Positions 1-7,585 of a DNA stretch of 22,712 bases are shown piece after piece (position 1 is the stretch's first letter; the number at the start of each line of letters is the position of its first letter). Where the stretch lies: the NCBI GenBank assembly GCA_964542055.1, contig CAZITB010000035.1, positions 1-22,712 of the forward strand, written 5' to 3'. The translations under genes were made by a program, and so were the position numbers. The stretch comes from CAZITB01 sp964542055 (GTDB taxonomy: Bacteria > Planctomycetota > Phycisphaerae > Sedimentisphaerales > CAMDDF01). The notes under the pieces were generated by a model. It was not told the origin of the DNA. It did no database searches and was given only the letters and a program-made list of their open reading frames with translations.

Positions 1-368
1 TCAGGCAGGTGGGCAAAAATGTCTTCTTTGTTGATTATATCGATCGAACGTCTGCCGTATTCTCTTGATTTTGCGGGGGCTATTTGAGCGCCGAGGATTT
101 TGCAACCTACTTGCATACCATAGCAGATTCCGAGGATCGGCACTCCGAGGTCGAATATTTTTTCATCGCAAATCGGGGCGCCTGGTGCATAAACGCTTGC
201 GGGGCCGCCCGAAAGGATAACGCCTTTTACGCCGAGCTTTTTGAGTTCGTCGGCGTTGACTGAGGGCTGATAAATGACCGAGTAAACGTTGTGTTCTCTT
301 ACTCGTCTTGCGATCAGCTGGCCGTACTGGCTGCCGAAATCGATGATTGCTATTGTTTCTCTTTCCAT
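1..368 (-). CDS. guaA: GMP synthase (glutamine-hydrolysing), N-terminal part, cut by window edge
   Basis: Catalyses XMP + glutamine + ATP to GMP, the last step of guanine nucleotide synthesis in the cytosol. Only the first 122 residues lie in the window; the gene runs off the left edge. What is seen is the class I glutamine amidotransferase domain: an N-terminal IIDFGSQYGQLIARRVRE segment, the oxyanion-strand motif LSGGPASVY at about 52-60, and the nucleophile elbow GICYGMQ with the catalytic Cys at about 82. The His-Glu pair of the triad and the ATP-pyrophosphatase and dimerisation domains lie outside. The start ATG is 16 bp after the guaB stop with only a weak AAGAA-type ribosome site, so translation probably depends on coupling to guaB in a guaBA operon. 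The identification is firm; completeness of the gene cannot be judged. Confidence 0.95.
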   Translation of the reverse strand, partial: MERETIAIIDFGSQYGQLIARRVREHNVYSVIYQPSVNADELKKLGVKGVILSGGPASVYAPGAPICDEKIFDLGVPILGICYGMQVGCKILGAQIAPAKSREYGRRSIDIINKEDIFAHLP

Positions 369-384
369 GAGCGATTATTCTTAA

Positions 385-1857
385 TTACATACCTTCCAAT
401 TCATTTCCGCTGTAGTTGGGGGCTTCTTTTGTGATCTGAATATCATGTGGGTGCGATTCGCTGATGCTTGCCGATGTAACCCGTACGAATTTTGATTTTT
501 TCCTGAGTTGATCCATTGTACCTGCGCCGCAATAACCCATACCAGCGCGAATACCGCCGACGAGTTGATAGATATAATCGCCCAAAACTCCGCGATACGG
601 TACGCGTCCTTCAACGCCTTCGGGTACGAGTTTGTCTTTATTTGTGGTTGCTTTCTGGCCGTAGCGGTCGGCGGAGCCTTTTACCATTGCGCCCAACGAT
701 CCCATACCGCGATATTCCTTGAACTGCCTGCCTTTGTAAATTACGAGCTGGCCGGGGCTTTCTTTGAGTCCTGCAAGAAGTGAGCCGAGCATTACCGAAG
801 AGGCGCCCGCAGCGAGGGCCTTTGTTATATCGCCGGAATGGCGGATTCCGCCGTCAGCGATAACCGGTATTCCGTATGAGGCGGCAGCTTCTACGCAATC
901 CATTATGGCGGTGATCTGTGGGACGCCGACTCCGCTTATAACGCGGGTTGTGCATATAGCACCGGGTCCGATGCCGACTTTGACAGCGTTGGCACCGGCT
1001 TTTATTAAGTCTATTGCGGCCTGGGCGGTGCCGATATTTCCTGCGATGATGTCTATATCATATTTTGCTTTGATCTGTTTTACGGTTTCGATGACGTTTT
1101 TGGAATGGCCGTGGGCGGTATCTACTACGAGTACATCGACTTCGGCGTGGATGAGGGCTTCGATCCTGTCGAAATCTAAAACGCCTACCGCGGCACCGGC
1201 TCTGAGTCTGCCGCGTTTGTCACGAACGGCCATGGGGTAAAGTTTTACCCGGTCGATATCACGCATTGTAATCATGCCGGCAAGTTTGCCGTTTTTATCA
1301 GTTAGCAGGAGTTTTTCCACTTTGTGTTTTTTCAAAATGTCCTTGGCTTGTTCGAGGGTTGTGCCGGCATCGGCGGTAACCAGATCTTTGGTCATAACAT
1401 CTTCTATAAGGACATTATTGTCGGCGAGGAACTTTAAATCGCGTTTGGTCAGGATTCCCACGAGCTTTTTATCATTTTGGACAATGGGAATGCCCGATAC
1501 ATGCTGAACATCCATAAGCTCGCGTGCTTTGCTGACGGGCTGATCTGGTGCAAGGGTAACGGGGTCCTGAATGATACCGTTTTCACTTCTTTTTACCTTG
1601 GCGACTTCTCGCTGTTGGTCGGCGATATTGAGATTTTTGTGGATTATGCCGATTCCGCCTTCCTGTGCCAGTGCAATTGCCAACTCAGATTCGGTAACGG
1701 TGTCCATGGCGGCGGAAACGATGGGGATGTTTATGTCTATATTATTGGTCAGCTTTGTACTGGTAGAAGCATTGCTGGGCACAATATCGCTATAGGATGG
1801 TACCAGCAGCACATCATCAAAGGTAATCGCCTCGCCTATTATCTTTTTTTCCGCCAT
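385..1857 (-). CDS. guaB: Inosine-5'-monophosphate dehydrogenase
   Basis: Oxidises IMP to XMP with NAD+, the committed step towards GMP. The 490-residue length is the usual bacterial size. Visible parts: the N-terminal TFDDVLLVP segment at 12-20; a CBS-domain pair inserted at about 94-205 (SGIPIVQNDKKLVGILTKRD and its second copy ending GMITMRD), the Bateman module that senses purine nucleotides; VVDTAHGHS at 244-252 in the NAD/IMP site; the active-site loop GIGPGAICTTR with the catalytic Cys302; IADGGIRHSGD for phosphate binding; and the mobile flap with DRYGQ followed by EGVEGRVPYRG. The ATG is preceded by AAAGGA at normal spacing. It is the first gene of the guaBA unit, with its own 5' region of about 176 bp after the rnf terminator. 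Confidence 0.98.
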   Translation of the reverse strand: MAEKKIIGEAITFDDVLLVPSYSDIVPSNASTSTKLTNNIDINIPIVSAAMDTVTESELAIALAQEGGIGIIHKNLNIADQQREVAKVKRSENGIIQDPVTLAPDQPVSKARELMDVQHVSGIPIVQNDKKLVGILTKRDLKFLADNNVLIEDVMTKDLVTADAGTTLEQAKDILKKHKVEKLLLTDKNGKLAGMITMRDIDRVKLYPMAVRDKRGRLRAGAAVGVLDFDRIEALIHAEVDVLVVDTAHGHSKNVIETVKQIKAKYDIDIIAGNIGTAQAAIDLIKAGANAVKVGIGPGAICTTRVISGVGVPQITAIMDCVEAAASYGIPVIADGGIRHSGDITKALAAGASSVMLGSLLAGLKESPGQLVIYKGRQFKEYRGMGSLGAMVKGSADRYGQKATTNKDKLVPEGVEGRVPYRGVLGDYIYQLVGGIRAGMGYCGAGTMDQLRKKSKFVRVTSASISESHPHDIQITKEAPNYSGNELEGM

Positions 1858-1951
1858 AAAGTATCCTTTCCGCTTCTAAATGTCCCAATTTTAAGTGAAA
1901 AAATGAGAGTTGGTCGCTCAAAGCGGGTAAATCACCAAAAATTGAAGCCGT

Positions 1952-1965
1952 TAATGATATCATTA
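1952..1965. repeat. 14-bp perfect palindrome, possible guaB operator
   Basis: TAATGATATCATTA is a perfect palindrome about 90 bp upstream of the guaB start. It overlaps the candidate -10 hexamer, the place where a dimeric repressor would sit. No regulator family is recognised for this sequence. Confidence 0.5.
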
Positions 1966-1981
1966 TTTGTGTTGAAATCAA
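1954..1981 (-). promoter_or_regulatory. Candidate sigma-70-type promoter of guaBA
   Basis: On the minus strand, TTGATT (1981-1976) and TATCAT (1959-1954) are separated by 16 bp, giving a predicted start near 1947 and a leader of about 90 nt. Each hexamer has mismatches to consensus and the region is AT-rich, so this is a moderate call based on sequence only. Confidence 0.35.
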
Positions 1982-2002
1982 ACTTAAAATTGACTGCTGG
2001 GC

Positions 2003-2028
2003 AAAATAAACACCAGAAGCTTTTGGTG
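2003..2028 (-). terminator. Terminator at the end of the rnf operon
   Basis: Read on the minus strand, a hairpin formed by the 18-bp inverted repeat at 2011-2028 (CACCAAAAG / CTTCTGGTG, one imperfect pair) begins six bases after the rnfB stop codon and is followed by TTTATTTT. The stem is short and the T-run is interrupted, so termination may be partial. Confidence 0.55.
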
Positions 2029-2033
2029 AGATG

Positions 2034-2888
2034 CTACTTTTTCGGGGGTGGAGCATTTTTGCCGCGATAAACGATCACTCCGGTGGGGCATTTTTCGAAT
2101 GCTGCATTTGGGGCATCGCCGGGGGCGTATTTTTCGTAATCTGTATGGGCCAGGTTATCTTTTACGCTGAATAAATCCTGGGCCTGTTTTTCACAGAGCT
2201 TGCATCCGATGCAGCCGACTTTGCACATCTGCTTGGTGGTTTTTCCGTTTTCCTTGCTGTGACATGCCACGGTGATCATGTTTTCATGTGTAAATGGCAC
2301 CATTTCTATGAGATATCGCGGGCAGGCGTGAGCGCATGCAGTGCAGCCGGTGCATTTGTCGTAATCAATGGTCGCAAGACCATCGACAATGTGCAGCGCA
2401 TCAAATTTGCAAGCTGAAACACAATCTCCGAAACCAAGACATCCCCATTTACAGGCTTGGACTGTGGGCAGAGCGTTGGCAGAGGTGCATCTTTTTATGC
2501 CGCTGTACTCGGCGTAAAAACTTCGGTCGGAAATATGTGACCGGCAATGAACTATCGGGCGGTATTTTACTCCGTCGCCGGAAACCTGGAGATTCAAAAC
2601 CTCGGCGATGGCATTTGCACAATCTGGTCCACCGGGGGCGCATTTGCCGATAAGTCCGGGCTTATCAACGACGGCTTTGGCATATGCCGCGCAGCCAGCG
2701 TATCCACATGCTCCGCAATCTATCTGGGGCAGGGCCTTATAAACCTGTTCGACTTTGGGATCGACTTCGACTTTCAGTTTGATACTTGCTATTAGAAGAA
2801 TAACGGCGAAAACCAGGCCAATGCCCAAAATAACAAGGCTAATCGGCAGTAAATTAGTTATAAGTTCAAAAACATCGAGCAAAATCAT
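2034..2888 (-). CDS. rnfB: Rnf complex subunit B, polyferredoxin with N-terminal membrane anchor
   Basis: Proposed electron entry subunit of the Rnf complex, taking electrons from reduced ferredoxin on the cytoplasmic side. The 284 residues show one membrane helix (about 13-35); the RnfB Fe-S domain with Cys58, 61, 66 and 83 (C-x2-C-x4-C-x16-C, around CGACGYAGC); a ferredoxin pair with Cys146, 150, 156, 160 and Cys179, 182, 185, 189; and a C-terminal module with Cys226, 229, 232 and, after a gap, Cys267-Pro. That last module has lost the cysteines of one of its two expected clusters (see findings). A further Cys222 precedes it. The ATG has AAAGGA 10 bases upstream. It is last in the operon, 19 bp after rnfA, with a hairpin right after the stop. 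The long ferredoxin-rich tail is of the anaerobe/acetogen style rather than the short E. coli RsxB style. Confidence 0.95.
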   Translation of the reverse strand: MILLDVFELITNLLPISLVILGIGLVFAVILLIASIKLKVEVDPKVEQVYKALPQIDCGACGYAGCAAYAKAVVDKPGLIGKCAPGGPDCANAIAEVLNLQVSGDGVKYRPIVHCRSHISDRSFYAEYSGIKRCTSANALPTVQACKWGCLGFGDCVSACKFDALHIVDGLATIDYDKCTGCTACAHACPRYLIEMVPFTHENMITVACHSKENGKTTKQMCKVGCIGCKLCEKQAQDLFSVKDNLAHTDYEKYAPGDAPNAAFEKCPTGVIVYRGKNAPPPKK

Positions 2889-2907
2889 TTATCATCAATC
2901 CTTTAAG

Positions 2908-3516
2908 TTAATTAATCATTCCTGAAAAGCCCATGAACGCAAGTGTCAAAAGACCAGCGGTAATGAGGGTTATCGGTGCGCCGCGAAGGGCCTGGGGTAC
3001 ATCGGCAAGTTCGAGTGTTTCCCGAATCCCTGCCATTATACATATCGCAATGGTAAATCCGATGCCGCCGCCGAACGAGAGGACGACTGCTTTGACGAAA
3101 TCGTCAACATTCCAGATATTCAAAAACAGGCACAGTCCAAGTATTGCGCAGTTGGTAGTGATAAGGGGTAAAAATATTCCGAAGCTCTCGTAAAGGGGCG
3201 GGAAGAATTTGCCCATGTACATTTCGACAAGCTGGACCGCGCCGGCGATAACGAGAATGAAGCAGATATAGCGGGTAACTTCGATACCGTATTGGGCCAG
3301 AGCTGGGTTTTTCAATATGAAATGGTCGATAAGCCAGGTTGCAGTGCCGGCGAGGGTTATCACGAAAGTAACGGCCATGCCCATTCCGAAGGCCATGTCG
3401 ATCCTGCCGCTGACACCGAGAAACGGGCAGATTCCCAGAAATTTTGTAAGGACCAGGTTGTTTACTACAACGATCGAAATAAACGCCAGTACCATTGATA
3501 TAATATAATCTGTCAT
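2908..3516 (-). CDS. rnfA: Rnf complex membrane subunit A
   Basis: Integral membrane subunit that, with RnfE, forms the inner core of the Rnf pump. The 202-residue protein is almost wholly hydrophobic and fits six membrane helices. Family landmarks are visible: VLTKFLGICPFLGVSG near the N-terminus with Cys30, and LITTNCAILGLCLF with Cys123. In the RnfA/RnfE and NqrD/NqrE family the equivalent two cysteines of each subunit jointly hold an iron-sulfur centre in the membrane; RnfE here supplies the matching pair. AAGGT lies six bases before the ATG. It follows rnfE by 13 bp and precedes rnfB by 19 bp. Assignment as A rather than E rests on sequence style and on order rnfC-D-G-E-A-B. Confidence 0.95.
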   Translation of the reverse strand: MTDYIISMVLAFISIVVVNNLVLTKFLGICPFLGVSGRIDMAFGMGMAVTFVITLAGTATWLIDHFILKNPALAQYGIEVTRYICFILVIAGAVQLVEMYMGKFFPPLYESFGIFLPLITTNCAILGLCLFLNIWNVDDFVKAVVLSFGGGIGFTIAICIMAGIRETLELADVPQALRGAPITLITAGLLTLAFMGFSGMIN

Positions 3517-3529
3517 TGTTATACCTTAA

Positions 3530-4150
3530 TTAAGATGGTTTTTTCGAAATCAAATTGATAAATCCAAGCAGCACGCCAAGGGTGATAAACGCCCCTACCG
3601 GCAGTGCCATGGCCGTCCATGGAACAAAGCTTTCCCACATGACCGGGATATTGTAATCGCCCCAGGCGATCTGGCCGGTTGCGAGAATTTCACGGATTAC
3701 CGCCACTGAAAGCAGTGCCAAAGTAAACCCAAGGCCCTGACCGATTGCGTCGGTTATACTTTTTATCAGTCCATTTTTGCTTGCACAAACTTCGGCACGG
3801 CATATTATCAGGCAGTTAACGATTATCAACGGGATATAGGGGCCAAGTGCTGCGCTCATTGCCGGCTGAAACGCTTTTAGATATAAGTCACAGATTGTTA
3901 CGAACGTTGAAATCGAAAGCGTAAACATTAGGATACGCAGGTGGGGTTTTAGCAGGTTACGCATTAAACTGACTACGATATTCGAACAGGTCAAAACGAA
4001 AATTACGCTCATGCCCATCGTAAAGGCGGGTTTAACCGCAGCGGTAACCGCAAGTGTTGGGCACATTCCTAGCAAAAGACGAAAAACGGGGTTTTCGCCC
4101 CACAGGCCCGCAGTAAAAGTTCTTCCTAGATTTAATTTACTGTCGCTCAT
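3530..4150 (-). CDS. rnfE: Rnf complex membrane subunit E
   Basis: Second of the two homologous six-helix membrane subunits of Rnf. The 206 residues begin with a short polar segment, then NPVFRLLLGMCPTLAVT with Cys30 and, in the middle, PLIIVNCLIICRAE with Cys113. These are the family positions that pair with RnfA Cys30 and Cys123 to hold an intramembrane iron-sulfur centre. The C-terminal region has SFVPWTAMALPVGAFITLG, typical of RnfE. The start ATG directly follows the rnfG stop with no intervening base, and its GAGGGA ribosome site lies inside rnfG, so the two are translationally coupled. No anomalies are seen. Confidence 0.95.
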   Translation of the reverse strand: MSDSKLNLGRTFTAGLWGENPVFRLLLGMCPTLAVTAAVKPAFTMGMSVIFVLTCSNIVVSLMRNLLKPHLRILMFTLSISTFVTICDLYLKAFQPAMSAALGPYIPLIIVNCLIICRAEVCASKNGLIKSITDAIGQGLGFTLALLSVAVIREILATGQIAWGDYNIPVMWESFVPWTAMALPVGAFITLGVLLGFINLISKKPS

Positions 4151-4744
4151 TTAAATTAGTCCCTCATCTCTTAACTGTTTTTTCAATCTCAATAGATACT
4201 CATTAAAGATTTCGACAACACCCTGGCTGGTTATGGTAGCGCCGCTCATAGCGACGATATGTTCATCTTTCGCGGCAGGCTGACCGGTCATTACCATCTT
4301 CAAAGTCACCGCGGGAATATTACGGAACTGGTCTTTGAAATATTCGTTGTAAATTCGGGTACCGAAGCCGGGCGTTTCATTACAAACCAACACGCCATAG
4401 CCGAGATAGCTTTCGAACCTTGCGTCCACCACGATAACCAGTTCCAGGTAATCATAAGCGGGGCCTTCAGCTTTGAACGCGTAAGCGATGAGGTTGCCGC
4501 TGTCATCGTTTACCGGGTAAAGTTCGGTTGATACACGGTCATTAATTTTGTATTTACCAACAGGTTTGCCTATCTGGCTGTCGGGTACGACGGCCTGGAC
4601 CTGTTTTTGAAATTCCTTTATTTTATTATCTTCGATTCTGGGGCGCCAAGCGATATTTGTAACCGCCAGCAAAGTGCCGAAAAACAGACAAGCCACAATT
4701 AACAGCCAGCTTTGGCTGATGAAAAACTTTATAATTCTAAGCAT
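4151..4744 (-). CDS. rnfG: Rnf complex flavoprotein subunit G
   Basis: Single-helix subunit carrying an FMN-binding domain on the outer face of the membrane, linking RnfD to the rest of the electron path. I start it at 4744 because GGAGGA sits seven bases upstream there; an in-frame upstream ATG at 4786 lies inside rnfD and has no ribosome site. The 197-residue product has one membrane helix (about 11-30), the family motif NETPGFGTRIYNEYF at 122-136, and the flavinylation motif SGATIT at 167-172. Thr170 is the residue to which ApbE-type transferases attach FMN by a phosphoester bond. It overlaps the end of rnfD by eight bases and abuts rnfE. No apbE is in the window, so the transferase must be encoded elsewhere. 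Confidence 0.95.
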   Translation of the reverse strand: MLRIIKFFISQSWLLIVACLFFGTLLAVTNIAWRPRIEDNKIKEFQKQVQAVVPDSQIGKPVGKYKINDRVSTELYPVNDDSGNLIAYAFKAEGPAYDYLELVIVVDARFESYLGYGVLVCNETPGFGTRIYNEYFKDQFRNIPAVTLKMVMTGQPAAKDEHIVAMSGATITSQGVVEIFNEYLLRLKKQLRDEGLI

Positions 4745-5783
4745 TTCTACTTCCTCCGACAGGAACAATTCTAAACATCCGGTCAATTAATGGAGCCAGT
4801 GAATTCATCAATAAAACAGCGTACATTACACCTTCTGGGTATGCTCCGGCTGTTCGAATCAGCATTATCAAAAGACCTATTCCAAAACCGAAAAGCAGCT
4901 GACCTTTAATGGTCAGTGGTGCAGTTACAGGGTCGGTCGCAATGAAAAAAGCACAAAAGACCAGACTTCCCGCGACTAAATGGGTCAGCGGATGAGCAAA
5001 TTGTTCGGAATTCATATAATATCCGATCGCAGCGTAAACCATTGCACCGGCAATGACCGCAAGGGGTATATGAAAAGTAATCGTTCGTCTTATGAGCAGG
5101 TAAATACCGCCAATTAATAACGCCACAATACTGGTTTCACCAAGAGAGCCTGCGGTTTCGCCCAGCACCATTGCTTTTAACTGTTTTTCGTAAATCTCTA
5201 CCGCGGGAACTTCTTCCTTGAGCGCATCTTTTACCCATTTCAGCGGAGTCGCTTGCGAAACTACCGCTACCGTTTGTTCGTCAGAAATAGCTGTTCGGGT
5301 TAAAACCGGTGTAGGATTTAATGTCGGCATTCCGGGATTGATCGTTGCCGGAACAGTGAAAGTGGTCATCAATGTTCCGAAACATGCCGCCAAAAAGGCT
5401 CGCCCTACCATTGCGGGATTAAAGACGTTCGAACCAAGCCCGCCGAAAACCATTTTACCGAAAATTATGCAAAACGCCGAACCTATTACTGCGGCCCACC
5501 ATGGGAAATTCGGCGGCAGCGAAAGCGCGAGAATAATTCCGGTAACCACAGCGGAGAGATCGTCAAGGCTGGTGCCTTTTTTTCGGAAGAGGTTAAAAAT
5601 AAGTTCGCTGGCCAGACACCCTGCCATGCATGCCGCAATCAGTCTTATAGCGTCTAATCTGAAAAAGTAGCAAGCAGCAAGCATGGCGGGCAAAAGGCCG
5701 ATTATCACATCGCCCATGACCTTGCGCGTGGAAATATGCTTACTGACATGCGGTCCTGGTGAAACTCTGACATTCTCAAGCAT
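4737..5783 (-). CDS. rnfD: Rnf complex membrane flavoprotein subunit D
   Basis: Polytopic membrane subunit related to NqrB, thought to carry covalent FMN and take part in ion transport. The 348-residue product has an N-terminal SPGPHVSKHISTRKVM segment, many membrane helices, GGLGSNVFNPAMVGRAFL (about 114-131), a central loop with SQATPLKW around Thr179, GETAGSLGETS at about 208-218, TDPVTAPLT at 283-291, and a C-terminal RTAGAYPEG helix pair. The predicted FMN-bearing Thr179 is present, but the surrounding motif differs from the usual D-x-x-S/T-G-A-T (see findings). AAAGGA lies 10 bases before the ATG. It lies 34 bp after rnfC and overlaps rnfG by eight bases. Confidence 0.95.
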   Translation of the reverse strand: MLENVRVSPGPHVSKHISTRKVMGDVIIGLLPAMLAACYFFRLDAIRLIAACMAGCLASELIFNLFRKKGTSLDDLSAVVTGIILALSLPPNFPWWAAVIGSAFCIIFGKMVFGGLGSNVFNPAMVGRAFLAACFGTLMTTFTVPATINPGMPTLNPTPVLTRTAISDEQTVAVVSQATPLKWVKDALKEEVPAVEIYEKQLKAMVLGETAGSLGETSIVALLIGGIYLLIRRTITFHIPLAVIAGAMVYAAIGYYMNSEQFAHPLTHLVAGSLVFCAFFIATDPVTAPLTIKGQLLFGFGIGLLIMLIRTAGAYPEGVMYAVLLMNSLAPLIDRMFRIVPVGGSRNA

Positions 5784-5817
5784 AAGTTATAAATCCTTTA
5801 ATTTTACTTATAAATCC

Positions 5818-7185
5818 TTATTCGGGCATTCTTTTACTTCGACGTGCCTCGAGTATTTTTCCAGTTTTTATATAGCCAAGCAGTTCAATGTTGGCAGGGC
5901 AGACATAGCTGCAGCAGCCGCATTCGATGCATGACATCATGTGATAGCCCTTTGCCATATCGAGCATGTCATGTTTTACCGAGTGTGCGACTTTTGTTGG
6001 GTTGATATTGACAGGGCAAACCCGCAGGCATCTTCCGCAGCGTATGCATGGGGTTTCGCGGTTGGCGTATTTTGCGTTTCCGATTTCATCTTTTGTAAGA
6101 ACGGTTATCGCGCCGCTGTTTTTGCTTATCGGGGTATCGATGTCGGCGATAGCCATGCCGGTCATTGGTCCACCGAGTACGACTTTTACGGCTTTATCGT
6201 TTATACCGCCGCAAAATTCGAGTAACTGGCCGACGGTGGTGCCAACTGCACAATAGAAATTGCCGTGTCGGTCGATACCGCCGCCACTTATGGTAACTAC
6301 CCTGTGGGTGGAGGGGATTTTATTTACCACTGCATCGGCAACTGCCGCCGCTGTGGCGACATTGCTGACCAAGACACCGATCATGGGGGGTATCCCGCCG
6401 TCGGGGACATCTTTTTTGAGTACAGATCGGATCAATTGTTTTTCGCCGCCCTGGGGATATTTTGTTTTTACAGCGACTACTTCGAAATTTTCACAATGTC
6501 TCGATTCGCTTATCCGCTGTTTCATAAGTTCGACGGCTTTTGGTTTGTTGTCTTCGATGCCGAAAATTACCTTTTTACATCCCGATGCTTGTTTTAAAAG
6601 TTTTACGCCGGCGATAACCTTGTCAGTCCATTCGAGCATCATCCGGTAATCGCATGTAATATAAGGCTCACATTCGCAGCCGTTAACAAGCATTGTCTCA
6701 AGAGGCATTTTCGGATTGCGAGTGATTTTGACGTGGGTGGGAAATCCCGCACCGCCCATACCGACTATACCGCCGTCTTTGATGGCGGGTGTGATGTCCT
6801 GATGATCATAACCGGAAGGGTCAAAATCAGGGCCGATTTGTGTAGTATCAGGCAACTGGATCGGCGGGCTTTCGGGGTCAACATCTATTATTACCGCCTG
6901 GCAGCGACCGATGACCGGATGTGAAGCCAGGGCGATATCCTTTACGGTTCCGTTTACCGGCGAATGAACAGGAGCGGAGACGAACGCCTCGGTATCGCCG
7001 ATTTTCTGGCCGATAGTAACCTTGTCCCTTTTGGCAACGAGCGGTTTACAAGGTGCGCCGATATGCTGGCTTAGAAGAACCTGGACCTGTTTTGGCTGGG
7101 GGCCGGGTTCGATTGCGCAGTTTTCGGTCAGTTCCTTATGTTCTGCCAGATGTATGCCGCCTTTAAATGTTAATGATCTAGCCAT
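5818..7185 (-). CDS. rnfC: Rnf complex peripheral subunit C (NADH/FMN and Fe-S)
   Basis: Cytoplasmic subunit where NAD+ is reduced or NADH oxidised; related to the 51-kDa subunit of complex I. The 455 residues show a barrel-sandwich-like N-terminus, the glycine-rich GGAGFPTH at 144-151, NGCECEPYITCD at 169-179, YPQGGEKQL near 243, a SLBB-type region at about 300-345 (VVLGGPMTGM), and two [4Fe-4S] motifs: Cys380, 383, 386, 390 and Cys419, 422, 425, 429. Length matches the compact RnfC form without the long Ala/Lys-rich tail of gamma-proteobacteria. Its ATG is 10 bp after the preceding small gene; the best ribosome site (AAAGGAG) is about 15 bases away and inside that gene, so coupling is likely. 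Confidence 0.95.
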   Translation of the reverse strand: MARSLTFKGGIHLAEHKELTENCAIEPGPQPKQVQVLLSQHIGAPCKPLVAKRDKVTIGQKIGDTEAFVSAPVHSPVNGTVKDIALASHPVIGRCQAVIIDVDPESPPIQLPDTTQIGPDFDPSGYDHQDITPAIKDGGIVGMGGAGFPTHVKITRNPKMPLETMLVNGCECEPYITCDYRMMLEWTDKVIAGVKLLKQASGCKKVIFGIEDNKPKAVELMKQRISESRHCENFEVVAVKTKYPQGGEKQLIRSVLKKDVPDGGIPPMIGVLVSNVATAAAVADAVVNKIPSTHRVVTISGGGIDRHGNFYCAVGTTVGQLLEFCGGINDKAVKVVLGGPMTGMAIADIDTPISKNSGAITVLTKDEIGNAKYANRETPCIRCGRCLRVCPVNINPTKVAHSVKHDMLDMAKGYHMMSCIECGCCSYVCPANIELLGYIKTGKILEARRSKRMPE

Positions 7186-7195
7186 AATCTTACTT

Positions 7196-7510
7196 TTAGT
7201 CTCCTTTACTGCAAATCCGTTTTTTCATCTTTTCAACTCTGCGGCGAACAATTACCCGGGCCAGCAAAATGTAAACAAAAGTAGTAAAAACCGCAATAAT
7301 GACTGATAGCAAAGCATTGAGAAAGCTTGCTTCAAGTTCAAAGTATTTTTTGCAGACTGCCAGAGTAAAGATAAAAATCAAAATCGGTATCAAGAATACA
7401 AGAACTACGTTCAAAGTTACCGCAGGTGCGTCCGATTTGCCAAGCTGCTCATACATGTACTGACAACTGTCTTGGTTAGGGCAGTTAAAGCATTCCTTTT
7501 CCGGATTCAT
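7196..7510 (-). CDS. Small two-helix membrane protein, RseC/MucC-like, heading the rnf operon
   Basis: A 104-residue protein with a short cytosolic head containing Cys7-x2-Cys10-x5-Cys16 (CFNCPNQDSC), then two membrane helices (about 31-52 and 63-88) and a basic tail RRRVEKMKKRICSK. The C-x2-C-x5-C pattern followed by two helices is the arrangement of RseC/MucC, known in E. coli as part of the Rsx (Rnf-like) SoxR-reducing system; here the usual larger N-terminal domain is nearly absent. It is the first gene after the predicted rnf promoter and ends 10 bp before rnfC, so it belongs to the operon. Possible roles are iron or redox cofactor handling, or assembly of Rnf; that is inference. The family call is by pattern, not by alignment. 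Its ribosome site is weak (GGA six bases before ATG). Confidence 0.75.
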   Translation of the reverse strand: MNPEKECFNCPNQDSCQYMYEQLGKSDAPAVTLNVVLVFLIPILIFIFTLAVCKKYFELEASFLNALLSVIIAVFTTFVYILLARVIVRRRVEKMKKRICSKGD

Positions 7511-7534
7511 TCTCGATCCATCTTAAAAAGAAAA

Positions 7535-7562
7535 ATTGTAGCAGATTGAATCATCTTTTCAA
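7535..7562 (-). promoter_or_regulatory. Predicted sigma-70-type promoter of the rnf operon
   Basis: On the minus strand TTGAAA (7562-7557), 16 bp, then TACAAT (7540-7535). The predicted start near 7528 gives a short leader of about 18 nt before the first gene. Both hexamers are close to consensus and this is the only intergenic space upstream of the operon. Confidence 0.5.
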
Positions 7563-7585
7563 TAATAAAATGATAAACATTAACT

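Larger units (their letters stand above)
1886..1992. repeat. 11-bp inverted repeat enclosing the guaB upstream region
   Basis: CAATTTTAAGT at 1886-1896 and its exact reverse complement at 1982-1992 face each other across 85 bp. The pair brackets the candidate guaB promoter and a 14-bp palindrome. It could be two operator half-sites or arms of a long RNA/DNA stem; chance is possible in AT-rich sequence. Confidence 0.5.

Noticed and set aside
1477..2070. 197-codon plus-strand reading frame antisense to guaB
   Set aside because: It lies over the strongly conserved guaB and its upstream region, has no ribosome site or recognisable domain, and its composition is that of a shadow frame.
4745..4786. 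Upstream in-frame ATG extending RnfG by 14 residues
   Set aside because: No ribosome site, deep overlap with rnfD, and the extension is polar and precedes a normal N-terminal membrane helix; GGAGGA supports 4744.
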